From Deltaproteobacteria bacterium UBA6967 (GTDB lineage Bacteria; SAR324; NAC60-12): a stretch of DNA of 17,583 bases. Numbering within the stretch: the first letter of the stretch is position 1; every line of letters begins with the position of its first letter. Below are positions 7,033 through 14,422 of the stretch, one piece after another. Location: contig DJYX01000250.1 of the NCBI GenBank assembly GCA_002450295.1, positions 1-17,583 on the forward strand. The letters run 5' to 3'. Below the pieces are notes generated by a model. The model was not told the origin of the DNA, did not search any database, and saw nothing but the letters and a program-made list of their open reading frames with translations. The position numbers were made by a program, and so were the translations under genes.

Positions 7033-7779
7033 ATGTATCTGCACTGGCTCTCCAGAATTCATCTACGAAAGAGCTGGATTATAAATATTGTTCAGCTGCT
7101 GGTTGGATCGTTTTTTCTGCTGAACACAAGCCTATTGACTGCTCAGGAACTCCGCTGGAAACCGTACAAGGGTAAGCCACTGGTGTTGGAAGGCTCAATT
7201 TCTTTGAAAGACACCCTCCAACAGTTGGTTCAAGAGTATGCCGAATCTCCACCACCACTGCGAATTTATGATGAGATCCCTGAAAAACTTACCGATGGTC
7301 GTCGCGAAGCTGTCCGCCCAGAACTACTGTTTGAACTGCTCCTGCGGGAGCAAGGCTTAACAGCGATTCGGAAGCAACGCGAGTGGCTCATTCTACCAGA
7401 CCGTCAAGTCTGGCGAGAACGTCCCTTCCGCAGAAAAATCTCGAGCCCCATTCCACTGTCAGAACTCCTTGTTGACTTGGCAGATTGGGGAAAAGTTCCC
7501 CTACGCTATGATGCCGAATCTCTACCGCCTACCCTCAAGATTACAGAAAATCTTCGATTTGATTCAGTAGCCCAAGCCTTTGAACAGTTGGCTCCTCGCT
7601 ATGATGCTGAATGGAACTACGATAAGGATACATATCTGATCAGTTGGCAGGCGCGTGAGCCAGAGGATCTGCTAGCAATTCCTCTTATCCTGGCTCCAGC
7701 CGATGCTGCAGCTGACTTTTTAGAGCAACTTCCTCCTAGTACCCGCACTTCAGTCACGGTCGACATCACAAGTCCTTGA
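7033..7779 (+). CDS. Secretin, N-terminal half, ended by an in-frame TGA
   Basis: A 248-codon frame encoding the front of a secretin. Residues 1-37 are a long signal peptide (cleavage near TAQ). Two STN/N0-like modules follow: about 43-125 (ISLKDTLQQLV, LLREQGLTAIR) and about 138-207 (PLSELLVDLADWGKVPLRYD ... AEWNYDKDTYLISW). After LAIPLILAPADAAADF comes the start of an N1 module, TSVTVDITSP, and then TGA at 7777-7779. The frame continues uninterrupted into LLLLRGRLSELRRLEQL, the second half of the same N1 module, which is exactly what the secretin consensus demands. So this is one gene cut by a nonsense codon. The module order with two STN-like parts is reminiscent of SctC-type secretins, but no partner genes are near, so the system served is unknown. 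ATG 7033 has GGAGG 6 nt upstream. Confidence 0.7.
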   Translation: MYLHWLSRIHLRKSWIINIVQLLVGSFFLLNTSLLTAQELRWKPYKGKPLVLEGSISLKDTLQQLVQEYAESPPPLRIYDEIPEKLTDGRREAVRPELLFELLLREQGLTAIRKQREWLILPDRQVWRERPFRRKISSPIPLSELLVDLADWGKVPLRYDAESLPPTLKITENLRFDSVAQAFEQLAPRYDAEWNYDKDTYLISWQAREPEDLLAIPLILAPADAAADFLEQLPPSTRTSVTVDITSP

Positions 7780-7785
7780 TTACTG

Positions 7786-7808
7786 TTGCTGAGAGGACGG
7801 CTTAGCGA
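7786..7808 (+). other. Stem-loop just downstream of the in-frame TGA
   Basis: TTGCTGAG (7786-7793) can pair with CTTAGCGA (7801-7808), with G-T wobbles, closing a 7-nt loop AGGACGG. The loop begins 14 nt after the stop codon. A structure here could by chance fall in a coding region; position relative to TGA resembles that of a bacterial SECIS element, but the loop lacks a clear match and no selenoprotein of this family is known. Energy was not computed. Confidence 0.3.
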
Positions 7809-9237
7809 ACTGAGGCGACTTGAACAGTTGGTACAGCAATTTGATCAGACCTGGCAAGTGGAAGAGGCAGAGTCTGCAGGGCCAAATGTGAGTGTCAGTA
7901 CAACAGAATCTGTAGCTGTGAGAGAAGAAATTACAGACACAGAACAGCTACCAACCACCGCAGCGATGGTACTGGAATGGCTCCCTGACGATGTTCTCAA
8001 GCAACAGCTGGAGAGTCTCCGTTCTGGGCCAACTGTCTTGCAGGAAGTCGATGTGTTCTGGGAGGTGGGCCAGCGCCCAATTTCGCTCTGGATGGAAGGG
8101 CCAGCTGAGGGAATTGCGTTGCTAAGTGCCACTCTTGAAAAGCTGGAGCAAGCTACTGCAAAACAAATGGCTGGAGAATCTTTAGTGTCAAAGGTGGCAG
8201 TCCCCAACATGCTGATGAGACCGAAACAGGAATTCAGGCGTTTTACACTGCGCTATCTGTCTGTGGGTTCTCGGATGATCACGGCAGAAGGACAGCAAAT
8301 TACGTTACCCAGCACAGAAGACCAACTGCGAGAGTTTTTCCAGCAAGCCCCTGATTTTGCAGAGACTCAACCCCAACCGTTGATCTTGCCAGATCGCCAG
8401 AACAATGCCTTACTGATTCGAGGAACTGAAACACAGGTACAACTGGTGGAAGAACTGCTTGTGTTGTGGGATCAGCCGAGCCCTTTGATTCGTATCGAAG
8501 CACATATTTTTGAAACTACAGAGAAGATTTCTCGGGAATTGGGGCTACGCTGGCGGGGCACTGGCGTTTCTGCTGATGGGGTACGCGCTTTGGAAGGCCC
8601 AGACTTTGGTCTGAGTTGGACAGCGGGTCCTTTCGATACCAGTCGTGGTGTTCGCATTGACGCGATGCTGCGCATGCTGCAAGAGCAGGGAGAAGGTCGG
8701 GTGCTCTCGCGTCCTGTCGTGGTTACACTGAATGGTCTTGAGGCAGAGATGAGCAGTGGCTCATTGCTGAGTGTGCGTTTGGTAAGTGATACGGACGCAA
8801 AACTACAGCAGATTCAGACTGGTGTAACGCTAAGGGTCACTCCGCGTTGGATTGAACCTCTAGACTCTGGTCAGGACGGTCAGGTGCAGGTCAGTATCCA
8901 CGCAGAAACAAGCACGCCGCTGCAGGACAATGCGATTGATGGCATTCCCCAGATCAACAGTCAGAAAGGCAGAAGTTCCTTGATGGTCTCTAATGGTCAA
9001 CCCATTTTGATGGGAGGAATGATTCGCCAGCAAAGCTCTAACAGTACGCAGGGTGTCCCTTTGTTTCAGGATCTACCACTGCTGGGCCCGCTCTTTGGAC
9101 TGAGAGATGATCAACAAGTGTTTGATCATGTGCTGGTCTTTGTCATCCCCACGCTTTTAGACGATGTGGCTCCTTTGAGCCTACCCAGCTTACCGGAGTT
9201 GACACCGGAGCGAGCCAGTGAATTGCTGGAACCCTGA
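7786..9237 (+). CDS. Secretin, C-terminal half including the outer-membrane pore domain
   Basis: Continues the frame of the previous gene after TGA. The 483-codon part counts from TTG 7786, but that TTG has no ribosome site, so independent translation is doubtful. It begins with the end of an N1 module (LLRGRLSELRRLEQLVQQFD), then a Pro/Ser-rich linker, a further N module near 150-232 (FRRFTLRYL ... NNALLIRGTETQVQLVEEL) and the secretin domain from about 236: ELGLRWRGTG, QTGVTLRVTP, and the pore-lip signature VPLFQDLPLLGPLF at 424-437, ending HVLVFVIPTLL. Secretins form multimeric outer-membrane channels for type II or III secretion, type IV pili or phage exit. Codon use and family motifs are intact, so the interruption is either recent, a sequencing error, or tolerated by readthrough. 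Read as one with the preceding half, the product is about 735 residues. Confidence 0.75.
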   Translation: MLRGRLSELRRLEQLVQQFDQTWQVEEAESAGPNVSVSTTESVAVREEITDTEQLPTTAAMVLEWLPDDVLKQQLESLRSGPTVLQEVDVFWEVGQRPISLWMEGPAEGIALLSATLEKLEQATAKQMAGESLVSKVAVPNMLMRPKQEFRRFTLRYLSVGSRMITAEGQQITLPSTEDQLREFFQQAPDFAETQPQPLILPDRQNNALLIRGTETQVQLVEELLVLWDQPSPLIRIEAHIFETTEKISRELGLRWRGTGVSADGVRALEGPDFGLSWTAGPFDTSRGVRIDAMLRMLQEQGEGRVLSRPVVVTLNGLEAEMSSGSLLSVRLVSDTDAKLQQIQTGVTLRVTPRWIEPLDSGQDGQVQVSIHAETSTPLQDNAIDGIPQINSQKGRSSLMVSNGQPILMGGMIRQQSSNSTQGVPLFQDLPLLGPLFGLRDDQQVFDHVLVFVIPTLLDDVAPLSLPSLPELTPERASELLEP

Positions 9238-9238
9238 G

Positions 9239-9269
9239 ATTTCTGAAGCGTACTGAGAAATTCAGAGAT
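9239..9269 (+). other. Inverted repeat after the secretin stop
   Basis: ATTTCTGAA (9239-9247) pairs with TTCAGAGAT (9261-9269), nine base pairs with one G-T wobble around a 13-nt loop, starting right after the stop codon of the secretin. There is no T-run after it, so a factor-independent terminator is doubtful; it may stabilise the 3' end of the message. The rest of the 107-nt gap (to 9344) shows no promoter that I trust. Confidence 0.3.
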
Positions 9270-9344
9270 TGCAGCCGGTGTCTTGACTAGGGTATGAATG
9301 ATGGAAACCTTTTGTAACTAAGAATCTCTCTTGCACAATCATCC

Positions 9345-9749
9345 ATGACCGAACAACCCTTCGATTCTGAAGTTTACCTGGGCCGCAAGCGTCGGGAGAG
9401 AATCTTGAGTTGGGGTTCGATGATTCTTGGGTCATTGATCTTACTAGATAGTGGAGCCCCAATTCCTTTTCCGCTAGTTGGTCTCCCCTCTATTCTAGTT
9501 GGTGGTGCCTTGTTCGGCTTTGGGTACTACCAATATGGCATCTATCGCCAGTTACCACTGCATGAGGCTGTCCAACTAGCACGTAGTCAAAGTGGAGAGT
9601 TGAGCCGAACGGATTTGTTCCTTCAGTTGCGCCTGACTGCCAAGCAAACCGACGAAATCTTGCATGAATTGGTCAGCGCAGGACTACTTGAACCTGTCAG
9701 TCCTGACCTACCAGCCGAACAGGAGATGCGCTACCGTTTACTTAAGTAA
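9345..9749 (+). CDS. Small membrane protein with predicted winged-helix C-terminus
   Basis: No family recognised. A 134-residue protein with a basic juxta-membrane stretch (GRKRRER, 13-19), two hydrophobic segments at about 23-36 and 44-64 linked by a short Pro-containing turn, and a soluble C-terminal half. Residues about 70-118 (HEAVQLARSQSGELSRTDL, KQTDEILHELVSAGLLEPV) have the helix-turn-helix-plus-wing shape of winged-helix domains in which the first helix carries a regularly spaced Leu/Ala face. It could therefore be a membrane-tethered regulator or a protein-binding module. Its TAA stop is 1 nt before the lpxK start, so translation of the two is likely coupled. ATG 9345 has no strong ribosome site. 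Function unknown. Confidence 0.55.
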   Translation: MTEQPFDSEVYLGRKRRERILSWGSMILGSLILLDSGAPIPFPLVGLPSILVGGALFGFGYYQYGIYRQLPLHEAVQLARSQSGELSRTDLFLQLRLTAKQTDEILHELVSAGLLEPVSPDLPAEQEMRYRLLK

Positions 9750-9750
9750 G

Positions 9751-10836
9751 ATGCTTCCAAAAATTCCTCCTCCCTGGCTTTGGCGCAATCCGTTGCTCCG
9801 TACTGCTCTGGCTACTCTTGCGTTTGTTTACGAAGCACTACTGCTGCTACGCCTATGGATGTATCGGCATGGATTGATCACAACCTTTCGCCCTCCTGTG
9901 CCAGTGATTGCTGTAGGAAACCTGACAGTAGGAGGTACTGGCAAGACTCCAGTCATCGAAATGCTCATGTGTTCCCTGCAGCAGCAGCAAAGAAGGATTG
10001 TGATTCTCAGTCGGGGTTACGGAAGGTGTTCCAAAGCGACCCTCCAACGTTTCTGTTCAGCGGATGCTCCCTGGCCTCTGAGTCCAAAATTATTAGGTGA
10101 TGAACCGACATGGCTAGCTCAACGTCATCCTGAGGTGCCCGTCTATGTGGGATCTTCTAGAATTCGTAATGCGCGCTGGGCTTTGCTCCGTGATCGACCT
10201 GATCTGATTCTGTTGGATGATGCCTACCAACATCTTGCTGTAGCAAGAGATCTCAACCTGCTGCTGATTGATGCAGAGCGAGGCCTTGGCAATCGCCAAC
10301 TCCTTCCATTGGGTGAGTTGCGTGAGCCTGAGCATCACTGGCACCGGGCTGATGCGATACTACTGACCAAAGCCAATCTGGGTTTCTCTGATGCTTGGAT
10401 GCATCTGTTAAGGCAGGAACTCAAGGTGGATCGACCAATCTTTCGCTGTGACTATCTACCTGTCCGCTTACGAAGATTGGATGGTCAGGAAGTGAGAGAT
10501 GTCAAAACACTGGCTGAGGAAGCGGTTTTTGCCAATTGTGGGATTGCCCAACCAGAGGGTTTCGCTCAAGTACTGCGACCTCTCTGTCAGAGCTTGGAAG
10601 ACCTTTCGAGCTGGCCCGACCATCACTCCTACACTGGTGAAGATGTTCAGCGGTTGTTGTGGCTTTGGCGTAAAAGCCGTGCGCAGCGTTGGGTGACAAC
10701 AGAGAAGGATGCAGTCAAACTAGCTGCCTTTGCAGAGTTGGCCGAAATCGTCTGGATTTTAGAGATGGAGGTAGTACCAGAGCCGTCTTGGCATCAGTTC
10801 TTTAGTGGCTTTTTGCAATGTCATCCGTTAAAGTAA
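9751..10836 (+). CDS. lpxK: Tetraacyldisaccharide 4'-kinase (lipid A biosynthesis)
   Basis: A 361-residue protein. Residues 56-67 ([12 protein letters not shown]) are the Walker A motif that defines LpxK, which phosphorylates the 4' position of the lipid A disaccharide using ATP, the sixth step of lipid A synthesis, at the inner membrane. A hydrophobic N-terminal segment (about 16-36) is the usual membrane anchor. Further family signs are SRGYGR (near 89), LLDDAYQHL (about 150-158) and the C-terminal [11 protein letters not shown]. Length fits the family (about 320-360). I start at ATG 9751 rather than the longer in-frame ATG 9664, which would overlap the winged-helix gene. lptC lies in the window too, about 5 kb upstream, but lpxK is not next to other lpx genes here. 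Confidence 0.92.
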   Translation: MLPKIPPPWLWRNPLLRTALATLAFVYEALLLLRLWMYRHGLITTFRPPVPVIAVGNLTVGGTGKTPVIEMLMCSLQQQQRRIVILSRGYGRCSKATLQRFCSADAPWPLSPKLLGDEPTWLAQRHPEVPVYVGSSRIRNARWALLRDRPDLILLDDAYQHLAVARDLNLLLIDAERGLGNRQLLPLGELREPEHHWHRADAILLTKANLGFSDAWMHLLRQELKVDRPIFRCDYLPVRLRRLDGQEVRDVKTLAEEAVFANCGIAQPEGFAQVLRPLCQSLEDLSSWPDHHSYTGEDVQRLLWLWRKSRAQRWVTTEKDAVKLAAFAELAEIVWILEMEVVPEPSWHQFFSGFLQCHPLK

Positions 10837-10869
10837 TGTTTTTATAACTCTAATCTGGAGTAGATGCTG

Positions 10870-11388
10870 ATGGCGCTTTTACAGGTTCATGAATTCCCAG
10901 ATCCAATCCTGCAGCAGCACGCCATGCCGGTCACGGTTTTTGATGATAAATTGCGCCAACTTGCTGCGGACATGTTGGAGACCATGTACGAAGAAAGAGG
11001 GATTGGCTTAGCAGCCAACCAGGTAGCAGTCCTCAAACAAATTGTCGTGGTCGATGTGATGGCAGGAGACGAAGATCACGGCCAGCGAGAGCCTCAAGTG
11101 TTGGTCAATCCAAAGATCGTAGCTGCTAGTGGAGAGACCGCAATCGAGGAAGGTTGTCTGAGTGTCCCAGAATTTCGTGCAGAAGTCCCTCGTGCTGAGA
11201 AAATCACGGTTGAATACCAAGATCTGGAGGGGCAACCGCAGACATTGGAAGCAGACGGACTGTTGGCTATCTGTCTACAGCATGAGTTTGATCATCTACG
11301 TGGACGCCTGTTCATTGACTATCTCCCACCACTCAAGCAACGAATGGTGAAAAAGCGGCTCGCAAAATTGGCACGGATGCCCGCATGA
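10870..11388 (+). CDS. def: Peptide deformylase
   Basis: A 172-residue protein with all three deformylase motifs: GIGLAANQV (44-52), EGCLSVP (94-100, Cys96 a metal ligand) and QHEFDHL (137-143, His138 and His142 metal ligands, Glu139 catalytic). It removes the formyl group from the N-terminal Met of new proteins in the cytoplasm, needing Fe2+ or a like metal. Start at ATG 10870 gives MALLQVHEFP, the normal family start, with GGAG 9 nt upstream; the in-frame ATG 10864 is only 3 nt from the same GGAG. The N-terminus and length are normal. Its stop overlaps the DUF192 start by ATGA. Confidence 0.95.
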   Translation: MALLQVHEFPDPILQQHAMPVTVFDDKLRQLAADMLETMYEERGIGLAANQVAVLKQIVVVDVMAGDEDHGQREPQVLVNPKIVAASGETAIEEGCLSVPEFRAEVPRAEKITVEYQDLEGQPQTLEADGLLAICLQHEFDHLRGRLFIDYLPPLKQRMVKKRLAKLARMPA

Positions 11389-11828
11389 TTCGATGGCTTG
11401 GTCTGCTCTGCTGCAGTTTGCTCCTGGTTGGATTACTGCAGGCACGCACATTCAGTTACCAGCAGGCAACAGTAATCACCCAGAGAGGTGTGAAAATCTC
11501 TGTCGAAGTCTCGGATACCCCAGCCAAACGCCAACAAGGCTTGAGCGACCGCTCCCAACTCAAACCAGGATGGGGCATGTTGTTTGTGTTTGAGCGTTCA
11601 GGGCGTCATGGTTTCTGGATGAAAGATATGAACTTCCCAATCGACATTCTTTGGCTACGCAATAGCCGTGTAGTTTATGTGGCGGAGAATGTACCCCCAC
11701 CTTCTTCTGGTGAAACCCCCGTGACCATCACCCCAGACAAGTCGGCCAATCTGGTTCTGGAACTGGACGCAGGGCAAGCTCGCGCACTCGGCCTTGCTGT
11801 TGGTAGCACCCTTGACTACCGCTGGTGA
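11385..11828 (+). CDS. DUF192 secreted protein
   Basis: A 147-residue protein with a signal peptide (1-20, ending LLQA). The DUF192 signature is clear: EVSDTPAKRQQGLSDR (41-56), GMLFVFERSGRHGFWMKDMN (64-83) and FPIDILWL (84-91). The family is widespread and periplasmic or extracellular; no biochemical activity is established. ATG 11385 overlaps the peptide deformylase stop by four bases (ATGA). No truncation. Confidence 0.85.
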   Translation: MIRWLGLLCCSLLLVGLLQARTFSYQQATVITQRGVKISVEVSDTPAKRQQGLSDRSQLKPGWGMLFVFERSGRHGFWMKDMNFPIDILWLRNSRVVYVAENVPPPSSGETPVTITPDKSANLVLELDAGQARALGLAVGSTLDYRW

Positions 11829-11846
11829 GGTGATGAGGCCTTCCCT

Positions 11847-12995
11847 ATGAGCAAAGATTCCTTGACGGTTGTGCGCAGCAACGGTGATCGTGAGCCGTTT
11901 CTACGTGGCATCATGACACGTACCCTGACGGAACAAGGTGTTTCCTTCGAAAAAGCCTATCTCATCACCAAGGAAATCAAGAAGAAGCTAAACCGACGTC
12001 GACAGATTTCTTCAACAGATCTAGGACTACTCCTGGAAAAATACCTGGAGCAGAAGCATCCTCGTCTTCAACGTAATCCTGTCAAATCAGAGCTTCCTCA
12101 ACTCTGGGTACATCGTGGTGAGAGTCGTTATCCTTTTTCAAAAGGGATGCTCAGCCAGTCGATCACTTCTGCAGGGATTTCGCCAGGCAAGGCCTACCTG
12201 ATTTCGCGCCAGATTGAGCAGGATCTGATCCTGTTGGGCAAAATGGAGATCAAGTCGGAGGAACTGATACAGTTGGTGCGGCAGCAGCTGCAAACGCAGT
12301 TTAGCCCTGACATTGCTCGCACTTATGAAGTCGCCAGCCGGATAAATGATCTGCCTCATCCTGTAATCCTCTACGTCGCTGGTGCCCCAGGAACGGGAAA
12401 ATCGACATTGGCCCAGGCACTTGCTAGCCGTTTAGGAATTCTCAATGTAGTGGGTACGGATAGTATCCGCGAAATTATGCGCCTTTCCTTCAGTAAAGAG
12501 ATTGTGCCAACGCTTCACGTCTCTTCCTTCGAAGCAGGCAGTCAGTTGTTTTTTGATGAAAAGAAAGCCTCACAAGAAAGAATGGTTGCAGGTTTTGCTC
12601 TGCAGTCCCAGCAGGTCTGTGTGGGAATACGGGCGATGGTGCGCAGAGCGATTGCCGAAGGTACAAATTTACTGATTGAAGGAGTTCACTTACTACCGTT
12701 TCTGATCAGGATGCCAGAGTTTGAGGGCCACGCCTACCACATCCCATTACTGCTTCGACTTCAGGAAGGAGAAGATCATATGAATCGTTTCCGAATCCGA
12801 GGCAAGTTGCAGCAGCGTCGAGCAGAGAAACACTACCTCGAACACTTTGAGGAAATTCGTACCGTTCACGAATACTACCACCAGCAGGCCCAGCAATTTG
12901 ACCTGGATCAGGTCGATAACGTGGAGTTGGACCAGACCATCCAACAGTCACTGCAAATTGTTCTCAGTAACCTGCAGGAACAACTCGCCAATTAA
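11847..12995 (+). CDS. P-loop kinase with two tandem ATP-cone domains (2-phosphoglycerate kinase-like)
   Basis: A 382-residue protein. Residues about 5-69 and 84-150 are two ATP-cone modules with matching layout: VVRSNGDREPF / WVHRGESRYPF, GVSFEKAYLITKEI / GISPGKAYLISRQI, and ISSTDLGLLLEKYL / IKSEELIQLVRQQL. A kinase-like domain follows with Walker A GAPGTGKST (179-187) and GTDSIREIMR (203-212). ATP cones usually sense nucleotides and switch the linked enzyme. The closest family with cone plus this kinase is the 2-phosphoglycerate kinase group known from archaea; substrate here is unproved. GAGG lies 8 nt before ATG 11847. It lies 18 nt after the DUF192 gene. Confidence 0.7.
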   Translation: MSKDSLTVVRSNGDREPFLRGIMTRTLTEQGVSFEKAYLITKEIKKKLNRRRQISSTDLGLLLEKYLEQKHPRLQRNPVKSELPQLWVHRGESRYPFSKGMLSQSITSAGISPGKAYLISRQIEQDLILLGKMEIKSEELIQLVRQQLQTQFSPDIARTYEVASRINDLPHPVILYVAGAPGTGKSTLAQALASRLGILNVVGTDSIREIMRLSFSKEIVPTLHVSSFEAGSQLFFDEKKASQERMVAGFALQSQQVCVGIRAMVRRAIAEGTNLLIEGVHLLPFLIRMPEFEGHAYHIPLLLRLQEGEDHMNRFRIRGKLQQRRAEKHYLEHFEEIRTVHEYYHQQAQQFDLDQVDNVELDQTIQQSLQIVLSNLQEQLAN

Positions 12996-13022
12996 TTCTT
13001 CTCCTTTCGTGCAGGCAATCCT

Positions 13023-14234
13023 GTGAGTTCAGTGGCCTCTGGCCTTCCTCTGACGACAGAACAACAGGCAGCAGCAATCCGGATTATTTGGGCTGCTCGC
13101 TTGGTCGTGCTGTTTCCGATGATCAGTGTCGGTATCTGGTTTGTCTACATTCCCTGGAAAGTGGCTGTACTAAATCTGACTCCACTTGATTTCAGCAAGG
13201 TCTTACTGTGCTTTGCCATCAGTTCGATCACGGCAACACAGCTTGGAGGCCGTCGATTGATTCCCCGCTTTGGTGCAGGACCGCTGATGATCGCAGCGAT
13301 GTGCTGCTTTTCTCCCTGCCTTGCGCTGGCTGTTCTTGCTCCCACCTACCTGCTCATGTTGCTTGCTGTCATTCCTTGTGGATTCTTTTTTGGTTTAGTC
13401 GCACCCTCAGCTACAGCAGAAACCTTTCGGATGGAAAAGTTGACAGGCCGCTTTTTGATGCCGATGCATAGCGCTTTCTTCTCGATCGGATCTCTCGTAG
13501 GCTCAGTGGTTGGAGGCACTTTGTTGCAATTGGAGGTGCCGGCTCATTGGGTCTTTCCGATCATGGCCGGAAATGGAATGTTTGTGAGCTTGTTACTCTG
13601 GAAGATTTGTCTACAGGGAGAGCGCCCAGCCCGAACCCAGGCGCCTCCATTGCGTTGGCCAGACCGAAGAGTACTCGGTTTCGGGATACTCGGTGCACTG
13701 AGTTTGAGTACGATTGGTGTTGTGCTTGACTGGTCTGCACTCTGGCTGACAAGGGATATGTTGGTACCGATGGCTTATGGGGGAGCAATTATCTTCGCCT
13801 TCAGTTTGGGTGAAATTGCAGCCCGCCTGCGAGGAGAATCGCTGATTCAACGCTTTGGAGAAATGAGGATCGGGAGTCATGCGATGATTCTGGGAGGTGC
13901 GGTTCTATTACCAGCGGTACTTTCTCAAAATCCCGTTCTGATAGTGCTTGTGTTCCTCTTCTTTGGCTTTGTTAGTGCCAATTTTTTTCCCACTGTCATG
14001 CGAAATGCAGCAGAAATTGATCCTGAAAATTCCGGGGTCAACATCGCAGATGTCAACACCTTGTCAATGGCAGGACTGCTCTTCGGCCCTCCACTGGTTG
14101 GTTACATTGCCGAACATTATTCAATCACCCATACGATGGCACTGCTGGCTGTCATCTGGGGTTGTAACGGAGTGGGTATGTACTTCCTACTGAGAGCTAA
14201 ACAACAGCGAACTCAGCACATCTCGATTGCCTGA
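13023..14234 (+). CDS. MFS transporter
   Basis: A 403-residue, strongly hydrophobic protein with about twelve predicted membrane segments and a central cytoplasmic loop (near residues 197-215, rich in Arg/Pro). The second-half segment pattern is like sugar- or drug-type MFS carriers of the YbjJ type; I cannot assign a substrate. Start is GTG 13023 with CAGG upstream; GTG 13032 is an alternative. It follows the kinase gene by 27 nt on the same strand, perhaps co-transcribed. Ends with TGA at 14234 just before the ammonium transporter relic. Confidence 0.8.
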   Translation: MSSVASGLPLTTEQQAAAIRIIWAARLVVLFPMISVGIWFVYIPWKVAVLNLTPLDFSKVLLCFAISSITATQLGGRRLIPRFGAGPLMIAAMCCFSPCLALAVLAPTYLLMLLAVIPCGFFFGLVAPSATAETFRMEKLTGRFLMPMHSAFFSIGSLVGSVVGGTLLQLEVPAHWVFPIMAGNGMFVSLLLWKICLQGERPARTQAPPLRWPDRRVLGFGILGALSLSTIGVVLDWSALWLTRDMLVPMAYGGAIIFAFSLGEIAARLRGESLIQRFGEMRIGSHAMILGGAVLLPAVLSQNPVLIVLVFLFFGFVSANFFPTVMRNAAEIDPENSGVNIADVNTLSMAGLLFGPPLVGYIAEHYSITHTMALLAVIWGCNGVGMYFLLRAKQQRTQHISIA

Positions 14235-14263
14235 CTTAGCACATTCAAAGCTCAAGAAATTAG

Positions 14264-14404
14264 ATTGTTTTTACAGCAGTGGTGACCTGGATTCTGCTCA
14301 AGCTGACAGATGAATTGGTTGGGCTGCGGCTGGATGAAAATTCAGAGGTGGCAGGCTTGGGTATCAGTTCTCATGAAGAGCGAGGCTACAACTTCACCAG
14401 CTGA
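14264..14404 (+). pseudogene. C-terminal relic of an ammonium transporter (Amt family)
   Basis: Between the MFS gene and the kinase on the opposite strand, a 46-codon frame (after TAG 14261, ending TGA 14402-14404) reads as the end of AmtB: last membrane segment IVFTAVVTWILLKL, then GLRLDENSEVAGLGISSHEE and RGYNFTS. This fits the conserved Amt tail pattern (GLR-x-E-x-E-x-GLD-x-S-x-H-E-x-x-Y), here with Gly for the family's Asp. The other roughly 350 residues are absent, with no candidate start or ribosome site, so I treat it as a deletion remnant. Confidence 0.7.
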
Positions 14405-14422
14405 GTTACTGCCGTCTTGGGT

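Noticed and set aside
7777..7779. TGA as a sense codon by a changed genetic code
   Set aside because: TGA ends many other genes in this window at the expected positions (for example 2050, 4673, 5263, 9237), so it is a stop here.
7786..7808. Selenoprotein secretin
   Set aside because: No known family member uses selenocysteine at this place and the loop lacks a clear SECIS signature; kept only as a low-weight hypothesis.
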